This document shows positions 1 through 9,170 of a DNA stretch of 64,000 bases, in pieces. Source of the stretch: Lentzea flava (GTDB lineage: Bacteria > Actinomycetota > Actinomycetes > Mycobacteriales > Pseudonocardiaceae). The stretch covers positions 1 through 64,000 of the forward strand of contig NZ_BMRE01000042.1 of the NCBI RefSeq assembly GCF_014648475.1, in the 5' to 3' direction. Position numbers and translations under genes: made by a program. The notes under the pieces are model-generated. The model saw nothing but the letters and a program-made list of their open reading frames with translations, searched no databases and was not told where the DNA came from. How positions within the stretch are numbered: position 1 is the stretch's first letter; the number at the start of each line of letters is the position of its first letter.

Positions 1-2470
1 ACCTTGTGTCACAACAACCGAGACAAACCTGCGACAGATCACCCGAGACACGACAGCCGGTCGGATCGAGCTGCTCGACCCCCTGCGGGCTCACGAACAG
101 CTCGGCCCTCGGCACCGCGCTCGACGCCCGGTAGCTCACCTTCGGCTTGTCGCCGAGGTCGTAGCGCACGTCGACGCTCTGCGGCAGCCCGTTGATGGCG
201 GCGACCGCGCTCGGCCCCGCCGCGGTGTCGACGTAGGCGGCCTTCACCCGCTGCACCACGGAGCTCGCGGTGAACTGCACGCGCCGCGCGGCGGTGTCGA
301 GGTCGAACCCGAGCGTGGCAGGCAGGTTCGACACGTCGAGGCGCGCCTTCTGCCTGCCGTCCACCACCCCGGCGGCGACGAACGGCTGGCCGCCCGGCGT
401 GAACTCGGTGCCACCACGCGGGTGCTGGTCGAAGTACACGTCGATCTTGCGCAGGCCGGTGACGCGGGCGCTGGCGCCGAGCTTGGTCCCGCTCAGCACC
501 GCCGTCGCGTGGTCGCCCTGCAGCGGCGCGTAGTCGCCGAGTTCCTTGGACACGAACACCTCGGCCGAGCCGAGCGGGGTGTTGGCGTCGAACAGGACGT
601 GCCTGCCCGGCAGGTTCGCATCCACGTTGACGACGGTCGGCAGCTCGCGCAGCGCACCGCGCAGCACGATGGCGGGCGACCGGTCGAAGAACGAGACGTC
701 CAAACTGGACAGTGCACCGGCGGCGTCGTAGTCGAGCGTCACCCGGTCGTTCGCCGAGTTGAGCGCACCACGCCACTGGGTGGGCAGGTTCTTCGCCGCC
801 GCGCGGACCGAGGCGTCGAGCTGCTCCCCCGCGTAGACGAAGTCGGCGAAGAGCACGTCGTTGATCGAGTCGGTCGCGGTGTAGTCGACGATGTCGTCAC
901 CGCCGTCGCGCGGGCGGATCAGCGCGGCGGACACCCGGTTCGGCAGCTGGTCGACGACGAGCTGGTCGAACCTGTTGGCGGCACTGGAGTTCGACAGAAC
1001 CTGGACGTCCAGTTTGGACCGCGAGCTGACCTGCGCGTCGACGGTTGCCCGCTGGTCCCGGTCGCTCGCGCCGGGATCGATGAACGCGTGGGCGGTGAAG
1101 ACCCCCGGCACGGGCTCGAACCGCGCGCTCGCCACGGTCGGGTCGTAGGGCAGGCCCTGGTTGTCGTCGGTGACGTTCGCAAGACCCGCGGTCACCGCGA
1201 GAGAGCTCGCCGCACCGACCTGCAGCACGCTCGCCTTGATGTCGAAGATGCCGCGCAAGACCTGCACCGGCGCGAAGGTGTAGACGCCGATCGCGGCGGT
1301 GGGCAGGCCCGCACCGCGCCGGAAGCCGTCGAAGCCGACGGAAAGCCGTTTGTGCGTCGGGATGTCGTAGACGGCCCACACGTGCGCGGGCAGGTCCCGT
1401 CCGGCGAACTCGCTGGTGGGCAGGCGCAGGTTGACGAACCCGAGGCCGAGGTGCACCAGGTTGAGCAACGCCTCGATCTTGGCCTGCAGCGTGTTCCCCA
1501 GGTCCCGCAACAACTTCTCGAGGTCCAGCTTCTCGATCAGCAGCTCGGGGTGCAGGATGACGTTGAGCGGGTCCTTCAGCAGCTCGTTGACGACGTTGAG
1601 CCGGTCGGTGGCGATCGCGATCTCGCGCTCGAGGTTGGTGATCTCCCTGACGGCGCCGACGACGTCGCCCGGTGCCGCGACCGGGACGAGGTCGGTCAGC
1701 ACGTCCGGCGTGCGGTCACCGGTGACGTCGACGATCGCGGGCACGCCGAGCGGGAGGGTGAGCGAGCACGACACCTGCTTGGTCGCGGACTCGGAGCAGA
1801 CGCGGTAGGTGATCCTCGGGATGCCGTCGGGCAGCTGCTGCAACAACGCGAGCGGGTCGACCGGCAGCGGCGGTGGCAGGTTGCCGGAGGTCAACGCGTC
1901 GATCAGCTCCCGCAGCGTGGCCCGCCTGCCTGGGTCGACGACCTGCGCGGAACGCACCTGCGGCTGCAACGCGTTCGCGTCGAGCGCGGGCTTGCCGTCC
2001 GGCGTGGTGCGACCGGCCTTGGCGAGCGTGGCAAGCGCCTCGGCGCTGGTGACGTCGACGAGCTCCTGACCCGGCCGCAGCGGAAGGTCCAATGTGGACG
2101 GTCTGACCGGAGGGTTCGGCGTGATCGGCACGCGGTCGATCGGCACCCGGCCGTCGGGACCGGGGTCCAGTGCAGGCAGCGGCGCGATGGGCTGCGCCTT
2201 CGACGGCTCGTTCTCGATGTTCGGCGAGCCGTCGCCGCCGGGATCGATCGGGCCGAGCTCACCCGGTGCCACCGGAGGCGTCGCCGTCGCCTGCGCACCG
2301 AGTCTGTCCTCGGTCACCGCGGGGTGCTGAGCCGGTTGTGCCGGTTGTGTGGTGGTGTCCGGCGGTGGCGGTGTGGGCGTTGGTTCCGCGTGTGCGGACG
2401 GGACGAGAAGCGTGCTCGTCAAAGCGGTGATCACGGCCAACGCGCTGATGCGCAGACGTGCTGAAGCCAC
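1..2470 (-). CDS. Large secreted protein of unknown function (3' end beyond left edge)
   Basis: The frame is open from a GTG at 2470 to the window edge, giving at least 823 codons with no stop, so the C-terminus lies outside the window. The N-terminus is a classic Sec signal peptide: a short basic start, a hydrophobic stretch and cleavage near AHA-E. A Pro/Thr-rich spacer of about 90 residues follows. The rest is a long, acidic, soluble sequence rich in Val, Ala, Asp and Leu, without Cys clusters or membrane segments until the last visible residues, where several Cys appear. I recognise no catalytic motif. The composition suggests repeated beta-sheet domains of an extracellular protein. It faces a secreted beta-propeller gene across a 356-bp divergent promoter region. 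I am confident it is a real secreted protein and cannot assign a function. Confidence 0.75.
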   Translation of the reverse strand, partial: MASARLRISALAVITALTSTLLVPSAHAEPTPTPPPPDTTTQPAQPAQHPAVTEDRLGAQATATPPVAPGELGPIDPGGDGSPNIENEPSKAQPIAPLPALDPGPDGRVPIDRVPITPNPPVRPSTLDLPLRPGQELVDVTSAEALATLAKAGRTTPDGKPALDANALQPQVRSAQVVDPGRRATLRELIDALTSGNLPPPLPVDPLALLQQLPDGIPRITYRVCSESATKQVSCSLTLPLGVPAIVDVTGDRTPDVLTDLVPVAAPGDVVGAVREITNLEREIAIATDRLNVVNELLKDPLNVILHPELLIEKLDLEKLLRDLGNTLQAKIEALLNLVHLGLGFVNLRLPTSEFAGRDLPAHVWAVYDIPTHKRLSVGFDGFRRGAGLPTAAIGVYTFAPVQVLRGIFDIKASVLQVGAASSLAVTAGLANVTDDNQGLPYDPTVASARFEPVPGVFTAHAFIDPGASDRDQRATVDAQVSSRSKLDVQVLSNSSAANRFDQLVVDQLPNRVSAALIRPRDGGDDIVDYTATDSINDVLFADFVYAGEQLDASVRAAAKNLPTQWRGALNSANDRVTLDYDAAGALSSLDVSFFDRSPAIVLRGALRELPTVVNVDANLPGRHVLFDANTPLGSAEVFVSKELGDYAPLQGDHATAVLSGTKLGASARVTGLRKIDVYFDQHPRGGTEFTPGGQPFVAAGVVDGRQKARLDVSNLPATLGFDLDTAARRVQFTASSVVQRVKAAYVDTAAGPSAVAAINGLPQSVDVRYDLGDKPKVSYRASSAVPRAELFVSPQGVEQLDPTGCRVSGDLSQVCLGCCDTR

Positions 2471-2826
2471 GACGACTCCCCCAGTCGAGTAGAGCTCTTC
2501 CCCCTGGCTCTACGGCAGACGGAGCGAAGCACAAGGCGCGAATGGACCACAGCCTTTGGTCGGCAACACCACTCGAACGGCCTAGCACAAAGGGCTTGTG
2601 ACCAGCAGAAACAGAGCGTTCGTCACGTATCGCGGGCGCACGGCCGCCGATTTGGCGCCGATGACCGATCTTGTGGCCGCCGTCACCCCGAGCCTACTAT
2701 CCAGTAGGTAAGACCCCCTCGGGGCCGCGTTCCTCCCAGGAGACCCTGCCCAATCCCTCCCGGGACGCCGGACCGGTCCCGCGTTCCGCCCTTTCGCACG
2801 GCGCCTACTTCAACGGAGAAGCAGCG
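2471..2826. promoter_or_regulatory. Divergent promoter region with CACAA/TTGTG inverted repeat
   Basis: This 356-bp gap separates two divergently transcribed secreted-protein genes and must carry both promoters. At 2586-2600 there is a small inverted repeat, CACAA-AGGGC-TTGTG, which could be an operator. The plus-strand ribosome binding site (GGAG) lies just before 2827. I see no gene in the gap: a TTG-started extension of the downstream gene from 2671 lacks a ribosome binding site and signal-peptide logic. Confidence 0.4.
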
Positions 2827-4104
2827 ATGAACGCCTCGTCCGCCCCTGCACGGAAAGCCCTTGCCGGAAGCGCTCTCACGCGCCGCCTGACCCGCGCTGC
2901 CGCGACGGCCGCGGTCCTCGCCGCCTGCGTCACCACACCGGCCACCTCCACCGCAGCCGAGCTGCGCGAGGTGATGTTCGTCGGCAACAACTGGGACGGC
3001 ACCGCCGACGTCGTCAAGTCCACCGGCGACTTCGCCAGGATCGGCCGCCTCAACGTCATCCCCGACAAGACGCAGCGCCTGACGGAGATCTACCTCAACC
3101 CGATCAAGCTGGCGTTCTTCCTCGGCATCCGGCAGGGCCCCGGCGAGGGGCACGACCAGTTCGTCGACGACATGTACGCGACCCCCGACGGCACGGCCAT
3201 GGTGGTGTCCCGCCCCAGCTTCGCCGACGTCGTCTCCCTCGACCTGGCCACCGGCAAGATCAAGTGGCGCTTCCCGGTGTCGGGCTTCCGCTCCGACCAC
3301 ATGGCGGTCTCCCCCGACGGCACCAAGATCGCGGTCTCGGCGTCGACCTCCAACACCGTGCACGTGCTGGACATCAACACCGGCCGCGAGCTCGGCTCGT
3401 TCAAGGCCGGCGACAAGCCGCACGAGAACATCTTCACGGGCGGCGGCCGGTACATCTGGAACATGTCCATCGGCGAGGTCAACAACAACTTCGACGCTCC
3501 CGACCAGGACTGGCTCAAGGGCGACCGGCACATCACCATCGTCGACACGAGCAACTTCCAGATCGTCAAGACCATCGACATGCGCAGCCGCCTCAACGCC
3601 TTCGGCCGCAGCGACCTGTCCAACGCCGTGCGTCCCGCGGTGTTCTCCCCCGACTTCTCGAAGCTCTACTTCCAGGTGTCGTTCTTCAACGGCTTCCTCG
3701 AGTACGACGTCGCCACCGACGCGATCACGAGGGTGAAGACCCTCCCGAAGAACCCGAACACGAGTGACGACCGCACCACGTTCGTCAACGACTCACGCCA
3801 CCACGGCCTGTCCATCAACCCCGACGGCAGCAAGCTCTGCGTCGCCGGAACCATGGACGACTACGCCACCGTCGTCGACCGCGCCACCCTGCAGCAGGGC
3901 CCGCTCGTCACGGCCTCCAAGCCCTACTGGGCCACGGTCAGCGGCGACGGCCGTCAGTGCGTGATCTCCGAGAGCGGCGCCGACCAGATCACCGCGATCG
4001 ACTTCGGCACGGGCCAGAAGACCGTGTCGGTGCCGGTCGGCGACCACCCGCAGCGCGTCCGCGTCGCCAAGATCACCGCGGGCTGGACCGGTCCCACCAG
4101 CTGA
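2827..4104 (+). CDS. Secreted YncE-like beta-propeller (YVTN/lactonase-fold) protein
   Basis: The product has 425 residues. The start at ATG 2827 follows a GGAG ribosome binding site and gives a long twin-basic signal peptide with cleavage around residue 43. The mature part shows repeated blade-like units of the kind 'DLATGKIKW', 'SPDGTKIAVSAS', 'VHVLDINTGRELG', 'SINPDGSKLCVAG'. These are typical of seven-bladed YVTN/cytochrome-cd1-like propellers. Proteins of this fold act in the cell envelope as ligand-binding scaffolds or lactonases; the substrate cannot be read from sequence. A strong hairpin follows at 4116-4140, so it probably forms its own transcription unit, though the next gene is on the same strand 129 bp on. 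Confidence 0.8.
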   Translation: MNASSAPARKALAGSALTRRLTRAAATAAVLAACVTTPATSTAAELREVMFVGNNWDGTADVVKSTGDFARIGRLNVIPDKTQRLTEIYLNPIKLAFFLGIRQGPGEGHDQFVDDMYATPDGTAMVVSRPSFADVVSLDLATGKIKWRFPVSGFRSDHMAVSPDGTKIAVSASTSNTVHVLDINTGRELGSFKAGDKPHENIFTGGGRYIWNMSIGEVNNNFDAPDQDWLKGDRHITIVDTSNFQIVKTIDMRSRLNAFGRSDLSNAVRPAVFSPDFSKLYFQVSFFNGFLEYDVATDAITRVKTLPKNPNTSDDRTTFVNDSRHHGLSINPDGSKLCVAGTMDDYATVVDRATLQQGPLVTASKPYWATVSGDGRQCVISESGADQITAIDFGTGQKTVSVPVGDHPQRVRVAKITAGWTGPTS

Positions 4105-4115
4105 TCACCCGCCGG

Positions 4116-4140
4116 AGCCGGGCCCGCCGCGGGCCCGGCT
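4116..4140 (+). terminator. GC-rich hairpin after the propeller gene
   Basis: An 11-bp perfect stem (AGCCGGGCCCG / CGGGCCCGGCT) with a 3-nt loop begins 11 bp after the stop codon. There is no U-tract, which is usual for actinomycete terminators. Confidence 0.6.
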
Positions 4141-4233
4141 TCGAACGGAGCAGCGTCCGCCGCCGTCGCTGCCTCAATCGGCCGTCGCATCCCCGCCGCA
4201 ACCGCGACACGATGAGGCGGGGAGGCGAGGCCG

Positions 4234-5502
4234 GTGAAGAAGATCGCCCTGGTCCTGGTGCTCGGTCTGACCGGAGCCGCGTTGAGCGCACCGGCTGACG
4301 CCGAGCCGAGAGCGGACAGCGTGCGGGTGTGGAACGAGTACGCGTTGGCAGCGGTGCGCGCCACCCGCGCCACCGACGCCGACGCGGCCCGCACCTACGC
4401 GATGCTCAACGTGGCCGTCTACGACGCGGTCAACGGACTGACAACCCCAGCCCGCACCCACGCGCTGATCCCCGGCCCTGGCCCACGCGGCGCCGATCCC
4501 CAGGCCGCCGCCGTCGCCGCGGCACACACCGTCCTCGTCCGGCTGGACCCCGACCGGACTTCCAGCTACGACAAGCAGTTGCAGACGGACCTGGACGCCC
4601 TGCGCCCCGGCCATCGCCGAGACGAGGGCGTGCGCTGGGGACGCGAAGTCGCCCACCGCGTGGTGGCCTCCCGCGCCGACGACGGCTCGACGCCCGTGCA
4701 GAGCCAGCCCGCCGGTTCGGGCCCCGGCGTGTTCCGAGCCGAGTGGTCCGGCACGCAGTACCGCACCGTGCGCCCGTTCGCGGTCTCCGACCCCGCCGCG
4801 TACGTACCGGGCCCGCCACCGGCCCTGGACAGCCTCGACTACGCCGCCGCCTTCGCCGAGGCCGCACTCCTGGGCGACGCCGCGATCCCCGCCCCCGACA
4901 AGCTCGCCACCTTCCAGTTCTGGTCCGTGCCAACCGGTTCCGCCCAACCGGCCGGCGAATGGGTCAAGATCGCCCTGACCGTGTCGCGCGATCTGCCGCT
5001 GGCGTCCTCGGCACGTCTGATGGCGTTGCTGACGATGACGCTGGCCGACACCACGGTCGCCACCGTCGGCACGAAGTTCACCTACCGCCACTGGCGTCCG
5101 GCCACGGCGATCCGAGAGGCGGACACCGACGGAAACCCGTGGACCCAGCCGAACCCGGCCTGGGCGCCGCGCGCCGGCAGCGTCGGCGGATCGCCGGAGT
5201 ACCCGTCAGGACACAGCTCCTACAGCGGCGCGGCGGCCACCGTGCTGGCCGGTTTCTTCTGCGCTGACGGCATCCGCTTCACCCACACCACCGACACCGC
5301 ACCGGGCGGGCAGCCCCGCACCTACCCGAGCTTCTCCGTCGCCGCTGCCGAAGCAGGCCGCTCACGGGTGTTCGGCGGCCAGCACTTCGAGTTCAGCAAC
5401 CAGACAGGACTCGCCATCGGCCGCTCCGTCGCCACCGAGGTGCTCGCCACGCGCCTGCTGAAGCGAACCGGCCCCACGCACCACGGCAGCTGTCCGCTGT
5501 AG
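4234..5502 (+). CDS. Secreted vanadium-dependent haloperoxidase / PAP2-family phosphatase
   Basis: The product has 422 residues from GTG 4234, preceded by GGAGGCGAGG at a good distance. A Sec signal peptide covers about the first 27 residues. The vanadate/phosphate pocket of the family is visible: 'RHWRPATAI' near residues 286-294, 'PSGHSS' near 325-330, and 'SRVFGGQHFEFSNQTG' near 376-392. These match the R-P, PSGH and SR-x5-H blocks of vanadium haloperoxidases and acid phosphatases. The usual final Asp of the last block appears as Asn or Ser here. The enzyme should act outside the cell, either oxidising halides with peroxide or hydrolysing phosphomonoesters; sequence alone does not decide. 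Most actinobacterial members of this subfamily are uncharacterised. It ends 4 bp before the convergent Sua5 gene. Confidence 0.85.
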   Translation: MKKIALVLVLGLTGAALSAPADAEPRADSVRVWNEYALAAVRATRATDADAARTYAMLNVAVYDAVNGLTTPARTHALIPGPGPRGADPQAAAVAAAHTVLVRLDPDRTSSYDKQLQTDLDALRPGHRRDEGVRWGREVAHRVVASRADDGSTPVQSQPAGSGPGVFRAEWSGTQYRTVRPFAVSDPAAYVPGPPPALDSLDYAAAFAEAALLGDAAIPAPDKLATFQFWSVPTGSAQPAGEWVKIALTVSRDLPLASSARLMALLTMTLADTTVATVGTKFTYRHWRPATAIREADTDGNPWTQPNPAWAPRAGSVGGSPEYPSGHSSYSGAAATVLAGFFCADGIRFTHTTDTAPGGQPRTYPSFSVAAAEAGRSRVFGGQHFEFSNQTGLAIGRSVATEVLATRLLKRTGPTHHGSCPL

Positions 5503-5506
5503 ACGG

Positions 5507-6478
5507 TCAGTCGCGGGGTCCGGCGGCGCGCCGCAGCCGGTTGGCGATCGCCAGCCCCAGCCCGGCCTCCACCGGCAGGGACGCGATGATCAGGTCACAC
5601 CCCTGCTCGTCGAGCTCACGCAGGAAGCCGTACAACCCGCGCGCGTAGGCGGGCATCGAGTCGGGGACCCGCACCACCGCGTGCACGTCGATTGGCTCGC
5701 CACCGAGTTCCGGCGGGAGGAACACCCCCACCCGATGACCCTGCTCCTGCGCGTGCTCCGCCTCGACCACGATCTTCTCGGGCTCGACGAGGACAACGCG
5801 CGCGTTCGGCGCGTAGTGCGACGGATGCTGCCCGGGAACCCTCACGTGGCTCGTCTCGGGGACCGCGAGCGACATCCCCAGCACCGCCTCGAGGTCCTCC
5901 CGCGTCACGCCACCGGGCCGCAGCACGGCCGGCACGTCCCCGGTGACGTCGACGATCGTCGACTCGACCCCGACCTGGCAGGGCCCGCCGTCCAGCACGA
6001 AGTCGACGGCGTCACCGAGCTCAGCCCGGACGTGGCCGGCCGTGGTGGGGCTGACCGAGCCGAACCGGTTGGCCGACGGAGCGGCCACTCCCCCGCCGAA
6101 GGCCGCCAGCAGTGCGAGGGCGACGGGGTGGTCGGGCACCCGCACAGCCACCGTCTCCAGGCCACCGGTCGTCTCGAACGGCACCCTCGGACCACGTCTG
6201 AGCACCAGCGCCAGCGGCCCCGGCCAGAAGCTCTCGGCCAGCAGCCGCGCGGTCTCCGGCACCTCCGCGGCCCAGTCGTCCAGCTGCTCGGCGCCACCGA
6301 TGTGCACGATCAGCGGATGGGACGGCGGCCGCCCCTTCGCCGCGAAGATGCGCGAGACGGCGGCCGGGTCCTCGGCGTTCGCGCCCAGGCCGTACACGGT
6401 CTCGGTGGGGAAGGCCACGAGGCCTCCTGCGCGGAGCACCTCCGCTGCCTGTTCGGTGTCACCAGTTCGTTCCGACAC
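5507..6478 (-). CDS. L-threonylcarbamoyladenylate synthase (Sua5/YrdC)
   Basis: The product has 323 residues. The N-terminal YrdC domain (about 1-200) has the signature 'FPTETVYGLGANAED' (residues 23-37), then 'KGRPPSHPLIVH' and 'PSANRFGSVSPT'. A C-terminal Sua5 domain follows, with the linker 'PGQHPSHYAPNARV'. The enzyme makes threonylcarbamoyl-AMP from threonine, bicarbonate and ATP, the first step of the t6A37 modification of ANN-decoding tRNAs. The two-domain length makes it a Sua5 rather than a short TsaC. The start is GTG 6478 with a weak GAGAA upstream. It is 42 bp downstream of the HExxH gene on the same strand, but a functional link to that locus is unlikely. Confidence 0.93.
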   Translation of the reverse strand: MSERTGDTEQAAEVLRAGGLVAFPTETVYGLGANAEDPAAVSRIFAAKGRPPSHPLIVHIGGAEQLDDWAAEVPETARLLAESFWPGPLALVLRRGPRVPFETTGGLETVAVRVPDHPVALALLAAFGGGVAAPSANRFGSVSPTTAGHVRAELGDAVDFVLDGGPCQVGVESTIVDVTGDVPAVLRPGGVTREDLEAVLGMSLAVPETSHVRVPGQHPSHYAPNARVVLVEPEKIVVEAEHAQEQGHRVGVFLPPELGGEPIDVHAVVRVPDSMPAYARGLYGFLRELDEQGCDLIIASLPVEAGLGLAIANRLRRAAGPRD

Positions 6479-6520
6479 TCGCGCGATTCTCCCACTGCGC
6501 GGATTCGGCCCGTGAACCGG

Positions 6521-7786
6521 TCAGCGAGTACCTGCCCGTGGCCCTCCCCCTGCCGAATCCTGCCGGTGTTCGGCGTTGCGCCGCGCCGCCTCCGCCCGCG
6601 CGCTCGCGGACACCGGCTCCGCGCACCAGGTTTCCAGCACGTCGCGCATGTGCGCGACGAACGCCTGGCCGGACGGGGTCAGGCCGGTGAGCGCGTCCAG
6701 CGCCTCGAGCACCGCGGCGCGCCACCGGGCGAACTCCACCTGCGCCTCGAAGTCGCGGTACCGGCGCCAGAACCCCGCCACGCCCAGATGGGCGTACGCC
6801 CCCTGCAGCAGGGCGTCAGGTGGCCGCGGGTCCGGGCGCCACGGCGCGTACAGCAGCTCCGCGGACTCCTGGTCGACGAGCGGGAACAGATCCGCCAGCA
6901 CCGCGAGCTTCGCGTGCTGCACCTCGTGCGCGAACGTGAGCGCGACCTCCCTCGCGTTGTCCGGCAACGACATCGCCACGCAGCCGAACGAGTTGGCGAA
7001 CGTCACGCTGATCAACCCCACCCGCGGCGCGGACAACGGGGTGAGCACGGTCAGGGCGGCCGCCACCTCCTCTGCGACGCCGCGGTGATCCTCCACCAGC
7101 GTCCGCCAGCCCTCGGTGATCCGGGCACGCCACACCGCCGCCTCCCGTTCGTCGGCGAACCGCCCCTGCACGGTCACCTCGTCCGGCAGGTCGTGGAAGG
7201 CGATCCCGTCCACCGACAGCCTGAGCCGCAGCCCGCCGTGCTCGGCGCACAGCTCGCCGACCGGCCGCCAGTGCTTCGCCGGGCGTGGCGAGATGACCGT
7301 GCGCCCGCGGCCGTCCGACACCACGCTGCCCTCGGCCGAGGTGATCACCCGCGCCGGACCGTCCGCGCGGAAGGTGCCGAGCGAGGGCAGCACGACCTCG
7401 CCGGCGGGCTCCAGGTCGATCACACCGGGCACCCTGGCCCGCACCTGCGCCGCGGCCGCCACCGCCGCGAGCATGCCGGGTGCCGCTGCCGTCACGACGC
7501 CCTTGCGCAGCAAGGAGTAGGTGCGCAACGCCCACACCCCGACGCGGGGGTGGTCCAGCACCGCGTGCACCTCGGCGAGCGGCGGCCGGGCCAGGGCCGC
7601 GAACGCCGCTCTGGTCGCGGCCGCGGCCGGGTGCCTGGTCTTCTCCGCCAGGTCGGCGATCGCGCGGACGAGCATCTTGGTCCTGCTGAGGCGAGCGGCA
7701 CGCAGCAGGCCGATCGCCCGTGCGCCCCCGCCCCCGCGAGCCAGGGCGGCGAACACCGATCGCGGCACCCCGAGCGCTGCCGTCAT
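6521..7786 (-). CDS. HExxH-motif protein of FxSxx-COOH locus (putative aKG-HExxH peptide beta-hydroxylase)
   Basis: The product has 421 residues. The start at ATG 7786 overlaps the stop of the radical SAM gene (ATGA) and follows GGGGAGG, so translation is coupled. The key feature is 'FAHEVQHAK' at about residues 278-287: an HExxH metal site that many annotations read as a peptidase. In RiPP loci of this type, proteins with this domain are now named alpha-ketoglutarate-dependent HExxH peptide beta-hydroxylases, which would hydroxylate the cyclophane-bearing precursor. The N-terminal half is alanine-rich and helical. In many relatives this domain is fused to the C-terminus of FxsB; here it is a separate gene. 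The hydroxylase function is taken from family knowledge and not shown by this sequence. Confidence 0.82.
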   Translation of the reverse strand: MTAALGVPRSVFAALARGGGGARAIGLLRAARLSRTKMLVRAIADLAEKTRHPAAAATRAAFAALARPPLAEVHAVLDHPRVGVWALRTYSLLRKGVVTAAAPGMLAAVAAAAQVRARVPGVIDLEPAGEVVLPSLGTFRADGPARVITSAEGSVVSDGRGRTVISPRPAKHWRPVGELCAEHGGLRLRLSVDGIAFHDLPDEVTVQGRFADEREAAVWRARITEGWRTLVEDHRGVAEEVAAALTVLTPLSAPRVGLISVTFANSFGCVAMSLPDNAREVALTFAHEVQHAKLAVLADLFPLVDQESAELLYAPWRPDPRPPDALLQGAYAHLGVAGFWRRYRDFEAQVEFARWRAAVLEALDALTGLTPSGQAFVAHMRDVLETWCAEPVSASARAEAARRNAEHRQDSAGGGPRAGTR

Positions 7787-8916
7787 CCGGACCTCCCCGC
7801 CAGCAACGCCACGTCCCGCCCCACCCGGTCGCGGACGTGGCTGATCAACCGGAACAGGTCGAGGCAGTACACCGAAGGCCCGTCGAACCCCGCCCCTTCC
7901 CGGTAGCGGTGCGCGTAGGACCCACCGCCGCACACCCGCCGCAGCTCGCAGTCGCGGCACGCGGGCGGAGGCACCCCGGTCCGTGCGGCACGCACCGCGG
8001 GATGCCGCGCCGCGGTGTCGAAGTCGTCGCGGGCGACGTTCAGCCCGGTGGCTCCCGCACCGTCGAAGGCGGTGCTCACCATGTCCGACAGCTCGATGGA
8101 ACCGTCCGTCTCCACGACGATCATCGCGTGCGGCGTGGTTCCGATGCCCTCGACGCGCGACCACCCGCCGAGCAGCACGGTGATGATCTCGGTGAACAGC
8201 CGGACGGTGGTCTCCTGCGGAACGGCCGGGTACCAGCGGTCGAACACCGCGACGAGCCAGTCGGCGTAGGGCGTCCCCCGCGGTCCTCGCCCCGGCGGCG
8301 GGGACGACCAGTTCCCGTTGGGCAGCAGGAAGTCCACCGCGGGAGGGGAGAACTCGAGCAGCGCCTCGTAGGTGCGGACCGGGTCGTTCGCCAGGTCGAC
8401 GGTGCACAGCAGGCCGGCGTAGACCTCCGGCCACTCCCGCAGCTCGGCCAGCGCGGCGGCGACGGCGTCGAAACTGCCGCTGCCGTCGTGCCTTCGCCGG
8501 TGCCGGTCGTGCGCCTCCTGATAACCGTCGACGCTCACGCCGACGCGAACACCGAGAGAGGCGAACAACGACAGGAAGGACGACGAGAGCAGCATCCCGT
8601 TGGTCTGCAGGCCGAACCGCACATCACAACCGGCGCACGCGTCACGAATGGACCGCACGCAATATTCCAGGTGATTTCGACCAGCCAGCAACGGCTCACC
8701 GCCGTGCAACACGACGTCGACCGAAGACAATCCGTGCGTGCGGACATGAGCGGCCATGCGGCGCGCCACGTGGTCGACGATTTCACGGGACATCATCCGG
8801 TCGCGCAGCCGCCAGCGCTGGTCGGCCTTGGTGTAGACGTAGCAGTGGTCACAGGCCAGATCGCACCGTCCGTGCACCTTGAGGATGAACTGCCGGAATG
8901 GCGCTCCCGATTCCAT
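7783..8916 (-). CDS. fxsB: FxsB family radical SAM/SPASM cyclophane-forming maturase
   Basis: The product has 377 residues from ATG 8916, chosen because GAGGGAG sits just upstream and because the family begins near 'PFRQFILKVHGRC'. The radical SAM cluster motif CxxxCxxC is 'CDLACDHC' (Cys18, 22, 25), followed by 'YVYTKADQRW' and 'LHGGEPLLAG'. The C-terminal SPASM region is Cys-rich ('CRDCELRRVCGGGSYAHRYREG'). FxsB enzymes bind auxiliary iron-sulfur clusters and join an aromatic side chain to a nearby beta-carbon in the C-terminal motif of FxsA, giving a three-residue cyclophane. It is divergent from the fxsA-like gene at 9171 and coupled to the HExxH gene. A longer in-frame extension to 9084 exists, but its composition looks non-coding. 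Confidence 0.92.
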   Translation of the reverse strand: MESGAPFRQFILKVHGRCDLACDHCYVYTKADQRWRLRDRMMSREIVDHVARRMAAHVRTHGLSSVDVVLHGGEPLLAGRNHLEYCVRSIRDACAGCDVRFGLQTNGMLLSSSFLSLFASLGVRVGVSVDGYQEAHDRHRRRHDGSGSFDAVAAALAELREWPEVYAGLLCTVDLANDPVRTYEALLEFSPPAVDFLLPNGNWSSPPPGRGPRGTPYADWLVAVFDRWYPAVPQETTVRLFTEIITVLLGGWSRVEGIGTTPHAMIVVETDGSIELSDMVSTAFDGAGATGLNVARDDFDTAARHPAVRAARTGVPPPACRDCELRRVCGGGSYAHRYREGAGFDGPSVYCLDLFRLISHVRDRVGRDVALLAGRSG

Positions 8917-9170
8917 GGCTCCCTCGATTTTCGCGACAAATCTTTCCCACCCCAGCGGGTGGCGGTCGCCCAGATGGCCGATCGACAGGCAGTACAAAGG
9001 TGTCGATAATGCACTGTCCGTAATTTGTCCATGATTTGTCCATTCCACCACAGTGGGCCGAACAGCCCGATCGGAGTACATCATTCGCTAACGGCGACCG
9101 AGGGGGCACAGATCTATTATTGTGCATATCGCGCCGCTGAGGGGTGGAGAAGAACGGACGGTGCCGGCAC
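8917..9170. promoter_or_regulatory. fxsB/fxsA divergent promoter with three TGTCC repeats phased at 11 bp
   Basis: This 254-bp region separates fxsB (minus) and fxsA (plus) and is noticeably AT-richer than its surroundings. TGTCC occurs at 9015, 9026 and 9037, exactly 11 bp apart, and the last two lie within a repeated ATTTGTCCAT. Direct repeats of one helical turn are the typical binding pattern of OmpR-type winged-helix and SARP regulators. No such regulator is encoded nearby. Confidence 0.5.

Noticed and set aside
422..2464. A 680-codon plus-strand frame over the first gene
   Set aside because: The minus-strand frame has a signal peptide and protein-like composition; the plus-strand one is Arg/Val/Asp-rich shadow sequence.
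6521..7786. Reading the HExxH protein as a metallopeptidase
   Set aside because: HExxH alone fits, but there is no signal peptide or third-ligand motif of a known peptidase family, and the location next to FxsB favours the peptide-hydroxylase class.
8917..9084. An N-terminal extension of FxsB by 56 residues
   Set aside because: The added residues look non-coding, overlap the phased TGTCC repeats and have no ribosome binding site. ATG 8916 has GAGGGAG.
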